From: Pseudomonas marginalis
Lineage (GTDB): Bacteria; Pseudomonadota; Gammaproteobacteria; Pseudomonadales; Pseudomonadaceae
Reading direction: 5' to 3'
DNA: 64,000 bases
Assembly: GCF_001645105.1 (NCBI RefSeq)
Contig: NZ_LKEG01000042.1
Location: 62,001-126,000, forward strand
A program made the translations under genes and the position numbers. Positions 17,672 to 26,307 of this stretch are shown in pieces (the stretch's first letter is position 1; the number at the start of each line of letters is the position of its first letter). The notes under the pieces are model-generated. The model had not been told where the DNA came from, made no database searches, and was given only the letters and a program-made list of their open reading frames with translations.

Positions 17672-18121
17672 TCAACGGGCTTTTCGCTGTGCGATGACGG
17701 CTTGGCGCAGGTGGCGTATTTCCAGCAGCCTCTGGCGCATTTCGCGGTGACGCCTGCTGTTGAGCAACAGCAATCCCAGCAGGGGGAACAACACGCTCAA
17801 GCCATAGGACAGCCAATGCGGACCAAAGGCGATAGTGGGCAGCGCCGCCAGAACACAAAGCGCGAGCAGCATCACCAGCGGCCATACCCACTGCGGCCGC
17901 CCGCGCGCGATCATGAAATTGCACTGCACGATGCCCCACGTCAGCGCGAGGCCACCCAGGAAGGAATACTGGAGGTTATCGTCCAGCGGCAAGCGTGGGA
18001 AATAACTGTCGACAATCAGCGGCACCGCAAACACCAGGCTAAACACGGCCGCGAAAATCGCGCCCATGAAGACCGGAAAATAGTGCGCCAGAAAACTACG
18101 AATGCTGGGCAGCTCATTCAT
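17672..18121 (-). CDS. Four-TM membrane protein, candidate immunity protein (unit B)
   Basis: A 149-aa paralogue of the unit A membrane protein, with hydrophobic segments near residues 14-37, 52-72, 79-97 and 104-121 and a basic tail (NSRRHREMRQRLLEIRHLRQ). The strictly shared core is CNFMIARGRPQW plus the LLGLLLL...RRHREMR block at the end of the fourth helix. Its start lies 8 bases inside the end of the upstream 307-aa gene, so expression is coupled. It is convergent with hcp, ending 84 bases from the hcp stop. Function as immunity to the unit B effector candidate is inferred from pairing and duplication. Confidence 0.75.
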   Translation of the reverse strand: MNELPSIRSFLAHYFPVFMGAIFAAVFSLVFAVPLIVDSYFPRLPLDDNLQYSFLGGLALTWGIVQCNFMIARGRPQWVWPLVMLLALCVLAALPTIAFGPHWLSYGLSVLFPLLGLLLLNSRRHREMRQRLLEIRHLRQAVIAQRKAR

Positions 18122-19037
18122 CGCTCATTTCCTCATACAACCCCACGGCAATGGTGCGCACATTCCCCGAAATCGCACTGCCGGTAAACCCGATGGCAGC
18201 GCTAAGGGCATCCTGTATCTGGGTCACCGTTGCATGCTTGACCTGCGCCGGCGTGAAACGCTTGGTCGCCTCGCCGGACAGCTGTTTCAACTTGAGCATT
18301 TTGGCGCTCATGCGCGGATCCTGGATGCTGAGCAGCTCCTTCGTCAGCTTGGCACGCTCTTGCCGGTTCAATCCGCGCAGCACTTCCCTCACGCTTTTAC
18401 CGGTGGTGGCCTGGTTCAACCGCACCAGTTTTACCGTGGTCAACGTCGAGGCACCGACCCCGATCAAAGACGCAGCATCCAGCGCGATCATCGTGTACTG
18501 ATACCACTCCGAGCTGTCGAGCTTGTCATTTTTGGCGGGATTACTGATCTCATTGCTGACGCGATAGCCACTGGCAAAACACTGGAGTGTGCTGGCGGTG
18601 GCAGCGGTATAGCCGATCACCGTCACCACGCTGCTCGCGCCCGCCGTGAACGGCACGGCGACGGTGCCGCTGAGCACCACAAGCCAACCGAGGATCGCGC
18701 CTGCACAGGATAGGGAGGTGTTGATCGCCTCTCCCACCAGGCGCGATTCGCGGGGATTGTCCTGCACCTGTTGCGCAAACTGCGCCGGGGCGATGTATTT
18801 CTGCGCCTCACGCAAAATAATGCGTTTGGGGGCAATGCTGCAGATCGGCTGGAATTCGCGCAGGGTGACCACGTTGAAATCGGCGTCGATATACACAACA
18901 CCCGCACCAACAATGCCGGGGTCGGCATCGATGGCGGCGAACAGGCGCGGCAGGTTGATCTGGCTTTCAATGCGCTGGCGCGCCATGAACTGCGAGCGGT
19001 TGGTGTCCATGCCGATGCCGGCCAGGGGGTTGCCCAT
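18114..19037 (-). CDS. Putative Hcp-associated membrane-active effector (unit B, 307 aa)
   Basis: Paralogue of the unit A 304-aa protein along its whole length. Shared blocks are LFAAIDADP.IVGAGVVY, LREFQPICS, WYQ....LDAASL, GL.RQER.KLT.ELLSI and SGN.RTIAVGLYEE. The hydrophobic hairpin spans about residues 108-153. No signal peptide and no catalytic motif are visible. The start ATG 19035-19037 has an AAGGAAG box. The extreme N-terminus (first about 22 residues) is unrelated to that of unit A, while the central and C-terminal parts are conserved. A REP doublet separates it from the ygiQ terminator region. Candidate Hcp-dependent pore-forming effector; this is inference from context. Confidence 0.7.
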   Translation of the reverse strand: MGNPLAGIGMDTNRSQFMARQRIESQINLPRLFAAIDADPGIVGAGVVYIDADFNVVTLREFQPICSIAPKRIILREAQKYIAPAQFAQQVQDNPRESRLVGEAINTSLSCAGAILGWLVVLSGTVAVPFTAGASSVVTVIGYTAATASTLQCFASGYRVSNEISNPAKNDKLDSSEWYQYTMIALDAASLIGVGASTLTTVKLVRLNQATTGKSVREVLRGLNRQERAKLTKELLSIQDPRMSAKMLKLKQLSGEATKRFTPAQVKHATVTQIQDALSAAIGFTGSAISGNVRTIAVGLYEEMSDE

Positions 19038-19077
19038 GGGTGTTCTTCCTTGAAAGTGATAGTGGCCGGTGGGGCCT

Positions 19078-19164
19078 CATCGGGGGCAAGCCCCCTCCCA
19101 CAGTTGACCGAGTTCCAGCATGAGAATGCGGTCGAATGTGGGAGGGGGCTTGCCCCCGATAGCG
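19078..19164. repeat. REP doublet, architecture 2
   Basis: Outward-pointing arms TCATCGGGGGCAAGCCCCCT at the left and GTGGGAGGGGGCTTGCCCCC at the right, with an AGTTGACCGAGTTCCAGCAT spacer. It marks the border between the hcp island and ygiQ. Confidence 0.9.
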
Positions 19165-19214
19165 ATTCAATGGCCGCCACCTTAACAAACAGGCTACCCA
19201 TCGACTAGAAAGCA

Positions 19215-19239
19215 AAACGCCAGCACGAGGCTGGCGTTT
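19215..19239 (-). terminator. Hairpin downstream of ygiQ
   Basis: AAACGCCAG and CTGGCGTTT can pair around a seven-base loop, 19 bases beyond the ygiQ stop codon. On the minus strand it is followed only by a short GCTTTC stretch, so termination is likely but not strong. Confidence 0.55.
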
Positions 19240-19257
19240 GGCATGTTCAGGCTGGAC

Positions 19258-21561
19258 TCAACGCGGCACGACCGGCTTGCGCGCAGGCTTGCCGCCCTTG
19301 CCCTTGGCCGCATCAGTGCGCTCTTTGGCTGCCTGCTTGTTGCGCGCCTGGGCCGCGGCCTTGGCTTGTTCCCGCTTGTCCCACGGGTTGCTGCCATCGC
19401 TGCCGCGAGGTGGCAGGCCAGTGTGCTGGGTGAGGATCTTGGTCGTCGTTTCCTTGGCCACTTTGTGGCTGCCGGCCGGCGTCGAGTTCTTACGACGCGC
19501 GCTCTGATAGCTGTCCGTAGACGGCTGGTGCAACGGGATCAACTGGTCCTTACCCGGCCCGATCAGGTCGGCGCGGCCCATGCGGGTCAACGCTTCACGC
19601 AGCATCGGCCAGCCTTTCGGGTCGTGGTAGCGCAGGAAGGCCTTGTGCAGACGGCGCTGTTCTTCGCTCTTGACGATGGTCACCGCGTCACTCTTGTAGG
19701 TGACCTTGCGCAGCGGGTTCTTGCCCGAGTGGTACATCGCGGTGGCAGTGGCCATCGGCGACGGGTAGAACGCCTGCACTTGGTCGGCGCGGAAGCCGTT
19801 ACCCTTGAGCCACAGGGCCAGGTTCATCATGTCTTCATCGGTGGTGCCCGGGTGGGCGGCGATGAAGTAAGGAATCAGGTACTGCTCCTTGCCCGCTTCC
19901 TTGGTGTACTTCTCGAACATGCGCTTGAACTTGTCATAGCTGCCAATGCCCGGCTTCATCATCTGGTTGAGCGGACCTTCCTCGGTGTGTTCCGGGGCGA
20001 TCTTGAGGTAGCCACCGACGTGGTGGGTGACCAACTCTTTGACGTACTCCGGCGACTCAACGGCCAGGTCGTAGCGCAGGCCGGAGGCGATCAGAATCTT
20101 CTTCACACCCGGCAATGCACGAGCGCTGCGGTACAGCTGGATCAACGACGAGTGGTCGGTGTTCAGGTTCGGGCAGATGCCAGGGAATACGCACGACGGC
20201 TTGCGGCACGCGGATTCGATCTCAGGGCTCTTGCAGGCGATGCGGTACATGTTCGCGGTCGGGCCGCCGAGGTCGGAGATCACGCCGGTAAAACCTGGGA
20301 CCTTGTCGCGGATCTCTTCGATTTCGCGAATGATCGACTCTTCGGAGCGGTTCTGGATGATGCGACCTTCGTGCTCGGTGATCGAGCAGAAAGTGCAGCC
20401 GCCGAAGCAGCCACGCATGATGTTCACCGAGAAACGGATCATGTCGTAGGCCGGGATTTTTTCCTTGCCGTACGCCGGGTGCGGGACACGGGCGTAAGGC
20501 ATGCCGAACACGTAGTCCATTTCTTCGGTGGTCATCGGAATCGGTGGTGGGTTGAACCACACGTCGACTTCACCATGCTTCTGAACCAGGGCGCGGGCGT
20601 TGCCTGGGTTGGTTTCCAAGTGCAGCACGCGGTTGGCGTGGGCATAAAGCACCGCATCACCACGGACTTTTTCCACCGATGGCAGGCGGATCACGGTCTT
20701 GTCGCGGGTCATGCGCGGGCTGGCCAGGATCTGCACGACCTTGGCTTCTTCCGGATCATCAACCGGACCCTTTTCCTGCTCGATGGCGCAGGCCTGGGTG
20801 TCCTGGGTGTTGACGTACGGGTTGATGATCTTGTCGACCTTGCCCGGACGGTCGATACGCGTGGAGTCCACTTCGTACCAGCCGGCAGGCGTATCACGAC
20901 GAATGAACGCGGTGCCGCGCACGTCGGTGATGTCTTCGATCTTGTGGCCCCACGACAGGCGCTGGGCAACTTCGACGATAGCGCGCTCGGCGTTGCCGTA
21001 CAGCAGGATATCGGCGGTGGCATCGATCAGGATCGAGTTGCGCACCCGGTCCTGCCAGTAGTCGTAGTGGGCGATGCGGCGCAGGGAGGCTTCGATGCCG
21101 CCGAGTACGATCGGCACGTTTTTGTAGGCTTCCTTGCAACGCTGGCTGTACACCAGGCTCGCGCGGTCCGGGCGTTTGCCGGCCATGCCGCCGGGGGTGT
21201 AGGCGTCGTCGGAACGGATTTTCTTGTCGGCGGTGTAGCGGTTGATCATCGAGTCCATGTTGCCGGCCGCGACACCGAAGAACAGGTTCGGCTCGCCGAG
21301 CTTCATGAAGTCGTCTTTGGACTGCCAGTTCGGCTGCGCAATGATCCCGACGCGGAAGCCCTGGGACTCCAGCAGCCGGCCGATGATCGCCATGCCGAAC
21401 GACGGATGGTCAACGTACGCATCACCGGTGACGATGATGATGTCGCAGGAATCCCAGCCAAGCTGATCCATCTCCTCCCTGCTCATCGGCAGGAATGGCG
21501 CAGGACCGAAACATTCGGCCCAGTACTTGGGATAGTCAAATAACGGCTTGGCTGTTTGCAT
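19258..21561 (-). CDS. ygiQ: YgiQ family radical SAM protein
   Basis: A 767-aa protein with the radical SAM cluster motif Cys385-x3-Cys389-x2-Cys392 ([10 protein letters not shown]), which binds the [4Fe-4S] cluster that cleaves S-adenosylmethionine. The N-terminal SDDAY and [16 protein letters not shown] blocks and the GHQ-free [19 protein letters not shown] block are typical of the YgiQ family. The Lys/Ala-rich tail from about residue 700 looks disordered. The reaction is not established. The start ATG 21559-21561 ([14 protein letters not shown]) was chosen over the longer frame because it matches the family N-terminus. Confidence 0.93.
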   Translation of the reverse strand: MQTAKPLFDYPKYWAECFGPAPFLPMSREEMDQLGWDSCDIIIVTGDAYVDHPSFGMAIIGRLLESQGFRVGIIAQPNWQSKDDFMKLGEPNLFFGVAAGNMDSMINRYTADKKIRSDDAYTPGGMAGKRPDRASLVYSQRCKEAYKNVPIVLGGIEASLRRIAHYDYWQDRVRNSILIDATADILLYGNAERAIVEVAQRLSWGHKIEDITDVRGTAFIRRDTPAGWYEVDSTRIDRPGKVDKIINPYVNTQDTQACAIEQEKGPVDDPEEAKVVQILASPRMTRDKTVIRLPSVEKVRGDAVLYAHANRVLHLETNPGNARALVQKHGEVDVWFNPPPIPMTTEEMDYVFGMPYARVPHPAYGKEKIPAYDMIRFSVNIMRGCFGGCTFCSITEHEGRIIQNRSEESIIREIEEIRDKVPGFTGVISDLGGPTANMYRIACKSPEIESACRKPSCVFPGICPNLNTDHSSLIQLYRSARALPGVKKILIASGLRYDLAVESPEYVKELVTHHVGGYLKIAPEHTEEGPLNQMMKPGIGSYDKFKRMFEKYTKEAGKEQYLIPYFIAAHPGTTDEDMMNLALWLKGNGFRADQVQAFYPSPMATATAMYHSGKNPLRKVTYKSDAVTIVKSEEQRRLHKAFLRYHDPKGWPMLREALTRMGRADLIGPGKDQLIPLHQPSTDSYQSARRKNSTPAGSHKVAKETTTKILTQHTGLPPRGSDGSNPWDKREQAKAAAQARNKQAAKERTDAAKGKGGKPARKPVVPR

Positions 21562-21657
21562 GACGGTGACCGGTGTTGAGATGAAAAATCGCGGGCGCGG
21601 AATATAGCACAAATTTTGACCAATTCCGACGGTAATGGTCGGAATTGAGCAGACGGG

Positions 21658-23055
21658 TTACTCGTCGTCGTCGAAGTTGTAGCTGCCCGGTGCAAGGTTT
21701 TCGAAGCGGGTGTACTTACCAATGAAGGCCAGCCGGATAAACCCGATGGGGCCGTTCCGCTGCTTGCCGATGATGATCTCGGCGATGCCCTTGTGCTCGG
21801 TCTCGGGGTGGTACACCTCGTCGCGGTACACGAACATGATCACGTCGGCGTCCTGCTCGATCGCTCCGGATTCCCGCAAGTCGGAGTTCACCGGGCGCTT
21901 GTTGGGACGTTGTTCCAGGGAACGGTTGAGCTGCGACAACGCCACCACCGGGCAGTTGAATTCCTTGGCCAGGGCTTTGAGGGACCGGGAAATTTCGGAA
22001 ATTTCATTGGTCCGGCTGTCACCGCTGGAGCCCGGGATCTGCATCAACTGCAGGTAGTCGATCATGATCAGCGCGATGTCGCCGTGCTCACGCACCAGGC
22101 GGCGGGTGCGCGCGCGCATTTCCGAGGGGCTGATACCGGCGGTGTCATCGATAAACAACTTGCGATCGTTGAGCAGGTTGACCGCCGACGTCAGGCGCGG
22201 CCAATCGTCGTCTTCCAACTGGCCGGAACGCACCTTGGTCTGGTCGATACGGCCCAGGGACGAGAGCATCCGCATGATCAACGATTCACCTGGCATCTCG
22301 AGGGAGTACACCAGGACGGTCTTGTCGCTGCGCAATACGGCGTTTTCCACCAGGTTCATCGCAAAGGTGGTCTTACCCATGGACGGACGGCCGGCGACGA
22401 TGATCAAGTCGGAAGGCTGCAGGCCACTGGTTTTCTCGTCCAGGTCGGCATAGCCGGTGGAAATCCCGGTAATCGCGGCATCGGTGTTGAACAGCGTATC
22501 GATGCGGTCGATGGCCTTGGTCAGCAGGTCGTTGACGCTGACCGGGCCGCCGGTTTTCGGGCGCGCTTCGGCGATCTGGAAGATCTGGCGCTCAGCTTCG
22601 TCGAGGATCTCGGCGGCGGTGCGGCCTTCGGGGTTGAAGGCGCTGTCGGCGATCTCGGTGCTGATGCCGATCAACTGCCGCAGGGTGGCCCGCTCACGGA
22701 CAATCTGGGCATAGGCCTTGATGTTGGCGACAGAGGGCGTGTTTTTCGCCAGTTCGCCCAGATAGCCCAGGCCACCAACTTGGGAGGTCTGGCCTTCCTT
22801 GTCCAACTGCTCGGCCAGCGTCACCACGTCGATCGGCGAGTTCTGGTCGGCCAGCTTAGCGATGGCCCGGAAGATCAGCCGGTGGTCATGACGATAGAAA
22901 TCACCGTCCGAGACTTGATCCAGCACGCGTTCCCAGGCGTTGTTGTCCAGCATCAAACCACCGAGCACGGCCTGTTCGGCCTCGATGGAATGCGGCGGCA
23001 CCTTCAGGGCAGCGGTTTGCAGATCGTATTGCTCAGGAGCTGAAATATCGTTCAT
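21658..23055 (-). CDS. dnaB: Replicative DNA helicase DnaB
   Basis: A 465-aa hexameric 5'-3' helicase of the replication fork. The N-terminal primase-interacting domain (PPHSIEAEQAVLGGLMLDN) is followed by a linker and a RecA-like motor with Walker A GRPSMGKTT at 222-230, the Walker B-like LIMIDYLQLM and the QLNRSLEQRPNKRP DNA-binding segment. The frame extends two codons to a GTG at 23061; ATG 23055 gives the usual MNDISAPEQYDL. It lies downstream of rplI on the same strand, but a rho-independent terminator stands between them, so it probably has its own promoter or depends on read-through. No intein or insertion is present. Confidence 0.97.
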   Translation of the reverse strand: MNDISAPEQYDLQTAALKVPPHSIEAEQAVLGGLMLDNNAWERVLDQVSDGDFYRHDHRLIFRAIAKLADQNSPIDVVTLAEQLDKEGQTSQVGGLGYLGELAKNTPSVANIKAYAQIVRERATLRQLIGISTEIADSAFNPEGRTAAEILDEAERQIFQIAEARPKTGGPVSVNDLLTKAIDRIDTLFNTDAAITGISTGYADLDEKTSGLQPSDLIIVAGRPSMGKTTFAMNLVENAVLRSDKTVLVYSLEMPGESLIMRMLSSLGRIDQTKVRSGQLEDDDWPRLTSAVNLLNDRKLFIDDTAGISPSEMRARTRRLVREHGDIALIMIDYLQLMQIPGSSGDSRTNEISEISRSLKALAKEFNCPVVALSQLNRSLEQRPNKRPVNSDLRESGAIEQDADVIMFVYRDEVYHPETEHKGIAEIIIGKQRNGPIGFIRLAFIGKYTRFENLAPGSYNFDDDE

Positions 23056-23081
23056 GGCCACTTGGAATTAGGGGTGTGTAG

Positions 23082-23118
23082 AAAAACAAAAGGCACGACC
23101 TGTAAACAGGATCGTGCC
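23082..23118 (-). terminator. Rho-independent terminator after rplI
   Basis: On the minus strand GGCACGATCCTG and CAGGTCGTGCC pair around TTTA with one bulged base, followed by TTTTGTTTTT. It lies between the rplI stop and the dnaB start, so the ribosomal operon ends here for most transcripts. Confidence 0.85.
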
Positions 23119-23165
23119 CGATGTTAACTGCCTGACACGCGAGGTGCCAGTCAGTTAGGTGCTGC

Positions 23166-23612
23166 TTAAGCTGCTACCACGACAACGCGTACGGTGGCTT
23201 CAACTTCGGCGTGCAGGTGCACGGCTACGTCGAATTCGCCTACGTTGCGGATGGTGCCGTTCGGCAGACGAACTTCGCTCTTCTGCACTTCAACGCCGGA
23301 GGCGGTCAGTGCATCAGCGATGTCGTGGGTGCCGATCGAACCGAACAGCTTGCCTTCGTCACCGGCGGTGGCAGTGATAGTCACTTCCAGCTCAGCCAGT
23401 TGGGCAGCGCGAGTTTCGGCCGAAGCTTTTTTGTCTGCTGCTGCTTTTTCCAGCTCAGCACGACGCTCTTCAAACGCAGCCAGGTTGGCAGCGGTTGCAG
23501 CGGTGGCTTTGCCGTAAGGCAGCAGGTAGTTACGACCGTAACCGGCCTTAACGTTCACTTTGTCGCCCAGGTTGCCCAGGTTGGCGACTTTTTCCAGAAG
23601 GATCAGTTGCAT
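23166..23612 (-). CDS. rplI: 50S ribosomal protein L9
   Basis: A 148-aa two-domain protein. The N-terminal domain ([20 protein letters not shown], then [13 protein letters not shown]) binds 23S rRNA; a long connecting helix ([18 protein letters not shown]) leads to the C-terminal domain with the [14 protein letters not shown] motif. It is the last gene of the rpsF-rpsR-DUF2232-rplI operon, 18 bases after the membrane protein gene. L9 helps frame maintenance and is non-essential in other bacteria. Confidence 0.97.
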   Translation of the reverse strand: MQLILLEKVANLGNLGDKVNVKAGYGRNYLLPYGKATAATAANLAAFEERRAELEKAAADKKASAETRAAQLAELEVTITATAGDEGKLFGSIGTHDIADALTASGVEVQKSEVRLPNGTIRNVGEFDVAVHLHAEVEATVRVVVVAA

Positions 23613-23630
23613 GTGAAAATCCTCTAACTT

Positions 23631-24524
23631 TTAACCTTCACCGTTCGCGTTATCGGCGTCTTTCGGCGCCAGACGACCGCGAAAATCAATCAGGCCGTCG
23701 ACAATGGCCAGAACCACGAGTAACGGATAGATCAGCTGCATGAACAGCAACATCGTTACGTACATCCCCACCAGCCAAAACTTGGCCAGGCGCTTCTGCG
23801 CGACCAGCCCATGAATCAGGGCCAGCCCGGCAAACACCAGCGGTACGCTGCAAAACAGCACCATCAAGGCCATCTGCGAACCGAGGTTCGGCCCGATAAC
23901 CATGAGAGCCAGCAGCAACATCGCCGGGCCTACGGGGATTCTGATACTGCGAAATTCGCGACCAAAACCACCCGGGTTGTACAACAACGCCTGCCAATAT
24001 CGCCCAAGCATCAGGCTCAGCACGCTGACGATCTGCATCATTACCGCCATCAGGCCGATCAGGGCCGGTGCAATCAGTGTTGCCAGTCGCGCTCGCTCTT
24101 CTACCGACAGCTGCTGGTAGAGTTCCCCGAGGGCCATCGGCAGGATCTTGACGATCTCTTGCGACAGCGCCTCGATTTGCGGGCGGAAAGCCGCGTCAAT
24201 CAACACCGAAAACACCAACCCCAATGCCACGCTGACCAGCAGCGTGCGGACCCAGGACTCACTTGCGCGTAAAACCAACGCAAGGCTCGACGACCCCAGC
24301 AGTACCAAAAGTACCTTGGGTTCGCCCAATTGCAGCCACCAGATCAAGGCGGCCAGCAATCCCAGGGCCAGGACGCCAAAGGCGTCCCGCAAACCGCGCC
24401 GCAGGAGCACAAGGCATCCAGCGGCAGCACCCAACCAATACAACAACGGTAATGCTGCACATCCAGCCACTACCAGAGTGGCCTGCACGCGACCGCGCAT
24501 GATGAACTCAGCTAAGGCGCGCAT
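23631..24524 (-). CDS. DUF2232-type polytopic membrane protein in the rpsR-rplI operon
   Basis: A 297-aa protein made almost entirely of hydrophobic helices, about eight by eye, with few charged loops; the last helix is followed by a short basic and acidic tail. It occupies the gap between rpsR and rplI where Pseudomonas species carry a YybS/DUF2232-like protein. The ATG 24524 has an AAGGGATTGAATGC region upstream. The function is unknown. Its place in a ribosomal protein operon may tie its expression to growth rate, but no ribosomal role is implied. Confidence 0.8.
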   Translation of the reverse strand: MRALAEFIMRGRVQATLVVAGCAALPLLYWLGAAAGCLVLLRRGLRDAFGVLALGLLAALIWWLQLGEPKVLLVLLGSSSLALVLRASESWVRTLLVSVALGLVFSVLIDAAFRPQIEALSQEIVKILPMALGELYQQLSVEERARLATLIAPALIGLMAVMMQIVSVLSLMLGRYWQALLYNPGGFGREFRSIRIPVGPAMLLLALMVIGPNLGSQMALMVLFCSVPLVFAGLALIHGLVAQKRLAKFWLVGMYVTMLLFMQLIYPLLVVLAIVDGLIDFRGRLAPKDADNANGEG

Positions 24525-24560
24525 GCATTCAATCCCTTACTACTTGTCGACTGCCCGGTC

Positions 24561-24791
24561 TCAGCGGCCGTGGCTGTCGGTGTAGGCCAGCAGGGCCAGG
24601 AAGCGGGCGCGCTTGATAGCGGTGGCCAGCTGACGCTGATAACGTGCTTTGGTACCGGTGATACGGCTTGGAACGATTTTGCCGGTCTCGGATACGTAGG
24701 CTTTCAGAGTGTTGAGATCTTTGTAATCGATCTCTTTCACGTCTTCAGCGGTGAAGCGGCAGAATTTACGACGACGGAAGAAACGTGCCAT
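24561..24791 (-). CDS. rpsR: 30S ribosomal protein S18
   Basis: A 76-aa basic protein beginning [20 protein letters not shown], with the conserved [18 protein letters not shown] core. S18 forms a heterodimer with S6 on the 30S platform. It follows rpsF by 28 bases on the same strand. The single Cys near the N-terminus (RKFCRF) is usual for the family. Confidence 0.98.
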
Positions 24792-24819
24792 TTGATAGGC
24801 TCCTTAAAAGGTCCGTGGA

Positions 24820-25242
24820 TTACTCGTCAGCGTTATCGCTGTTGTCGCTGTCATCACTGTCAGCGCTATCAGCGCCTTCGTGCTCAGGACGGTCGCGACG
24901 CTCACGGCGCTCACTGCGGTTTTCTTCAGCCTTGAGCATCTCGGATTGGCCGGTAACGGCTTCTTCGCGACGGATGACCAGGTTACGGATCACTGCATCG
25001 TTGTAGCGGAAGTTGTCTTCCAGCTCGGCCAGGGCCTTGCCAGTGCACTCAACGTTCAGCATCACGTAGTGAGCCTTGTGAACATTGTTGATTGCGTAGG
25101 CCAGTTGACGACGGCCCCAATCTTCCAGACGGTGGATTTTGCCGCCGTCTTCTTCGATCAGCTTGGTGTAACGCTCAACCATGCCGCCGACTTGCTCGCT
25201 TTGATCCGGGTGGACCAAAAAGATGATTTCGTAATGACGCAT
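24820..25242 (-). CDS. rpsF: 30S ribosomal protein S6
   Basis: A 140-aa product: the globular S6 fold ([18 protein letters not shown] to about residue 100) followed by a long acidic tail rich in Glu, Asp and Ser, the region that in enterobacteria receives post-translational glutamates from RimK. It is the first gene of the operon. The start has an AGGAGCATTC box. A sigma-70-like promoter and a short hairpin in the leader lie upstream; S6:S18 leader autoregulation is known in this family. Confidence 0.98.
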   Translation of the reverse strand: MRHYEIIFLVHPDQSEQVGGMVERYTKLIEEDGGKIHRLEDWGRRQLAYAINNVHKAHYVMLNVECTGKALAELEDNFRYNDAVIRNLVIRREEAVTGQSEMLKAEENRSERRERRDRPEHEGADSADSDDSDNSDNADE

Positions 25243-25325
25243 GAATGCTCCTTACGGGTTGTAGCCTGCCGCTCAAAAACGGTCAGACAAGGAGTGAATG
25301 ACACTTATGGATCTTGCCGCAGGGA

Positions 25326-25339
25326 GGCACATCGGTGCC
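25326..25339 (-). promoter_or_regulatory. Leader hairpin before rpsF, candidate S6:S18 regulatory element
   Basis: On the minus strand the leader reads GGCAC-CGAT-GTGCC, a perfect five-pair stem with a CCG at the 3' edge of the left arm. It lies about 85 bases upstream of the rpsF start and just downstream of the predicted promoter. A CCG-bearing hairpin is the hallmark of the S6:S18-binding leader motif, but I cannot test the covariation here. Confidence 0.35.
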
Positions 25340-25361
25340 CGCCAGGAAGGCAAGGGGCGCA

Positions 25362-25390
25362 ATTGTAGAGAAGGGGGAGGAAGCGCGCAA
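25362..25390 (-). promoter_or_regulatory. Predicted sigma-70 promoter of the rpsF operon
   Basis: Read on the minus strand: -35 TTGCGC, 17-base spacer, -10 TACAAT. This places the transcription start near 25355, leaving a leader of about 110 bases before rpsF. Confidence 0.6.
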
Positions 25391-25440
25391 GGTGATTGGT
25401 GATTATTTGAACAATCCCCCCAAACACCACAAACGCAAAT

Positions 25441-25528
25441 GTGAGAAGGGGCTTGCTCCCGATTACGGAGGATCAGTCACATTGATCTGCAACCGAGACA
25501 CCGCTATCGGGGGCAAGCCCCCTCCCAC
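25441..25528. repeat. REP doublet, architecture 1, degenerate left arm
   Basis: Left arm GTGAGAAGGGGCTTGCTCCC diverges from the core; right arm CCGCTATCGGGGGCAAGCCC is intact, ending CCCAC at 25528. It lies between the rlmB stop and the rpsF promoter. The rest of the 25243-25551 gap holds only the leader and promoter described separately. Confidence 0.85.
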
Positions 25529-25551
25529 ATTGAGTCTTGCGCCAGGCCTGA

Positions 25552-26307
25552 CTACTTCTTGGTCTTGGCCTTGGCACCCCGTTGGCGCCGGGCTTCGAAC
25601 AGGCACACGCCGGTCGCGACCGACACGTTGAGGCTGCTGACACTGCCGGCCATCGGCAAATGCACCAGGTAGTCGCAATGCTCGCGGGTCAGGCGACGCA
25701 TGCCCTTGCCTTCAGCACCCATGATCAGGATGGTCGGGCCGGTGAGGTCCTGGTCATAAATGCTGACCTCAGCCTCCCCCGCCGTGCCCACGACCCACAG
25801 GCCGCGTTGCTGGAGCTTCTCCAGGGTGCGCGCCAGGTTGGTCACGGCGACCAGCGGAATCACTTCGGCCGCGCCACAGGCGACTTTACGCACAACCGGC
25901 GTCAGGGTCGCCGACTTGTCTTTAGGCACGATCACCGCCAACGCGCCGGCAGCATCCGCCGAACGCAGGCAGGCGCCGAGGTTGTGCGGGTCGGTCACGC
26001 CGTCCAGCACCAGCAACAGCGGCGCGCCTTCGGTGCGGTCGAGCAGCTCGTCGAGCATGGCTTCGCCCCAGACCTGGCTAGGACTGACGTCCGCCACCAC
26101 ACCCTGGTGAACGCCTTCAACCCACACGTCCATTTCACGACGCTCGGCCTGGCCGATGGCAACTTTGTTTTGGGTGGCCAACTCGACCAGCGCTTGCACG
26201 CGCGGCTCGCTGCGACCTTCTGCCAACCACACTTGCTTGACGCGTTTAGGGTGGTGACGCAGCAGTGCTTCTACGGCGTGTACGCCGTAGATTTTTTCCA
26301 GACTCAT
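25552..26307 (-). CDS. rlmB: 23S rRNA 2'-O-methyltransferase (Gm2251), RlmB
   Basis: A 251-aa SpoU/TrmH-family enzyme that methylates the ribose of G2251 in the 23S peptidyl-transferase loop. The substrate-binding N-terminal domain (KIYGVHAVEALLRHHP) precedes the knotted SPOUT domain with its three motifs: NLGACLRSADAAGA, IMGAEGKGMRRL and SVSSLNVSVATGV. Its start overlaps the rnr stop by four bases (ATGA), so rnr and rlmB are one transcriptional unit, as in many gammaproteobacteria. Confidence 0.95.
   Translation of the reverse strand: MSLEKIYGVHAVEALLRHHPKRVKQVWLAEGRSEPRVQALVELATQNKVAIGQAERREMDVWVEGVHQGVVADVSPSQVWGEAMLDELLDRTEGAPLLLVLDGVTDPHNLGACLRSADAAGALAVIVPKDKSATLTPVVRKVACGAAEVIPLVAVTNLARTLEKLQQRGLWVVGTAGEAEVSIYDQDLTGPTILIMGAEGKGMRRLTREHCDYLVHLPMAGSVSSLNVSVATGVCLFEARRQRGAKAKTKK

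Noticed and set aside
19243..21543. A 766-codon plus-strand frame opposite ygiQ
   Set aside because: Same cause: antisense of a GC-rich gene; no family features and no ribosome binding site.
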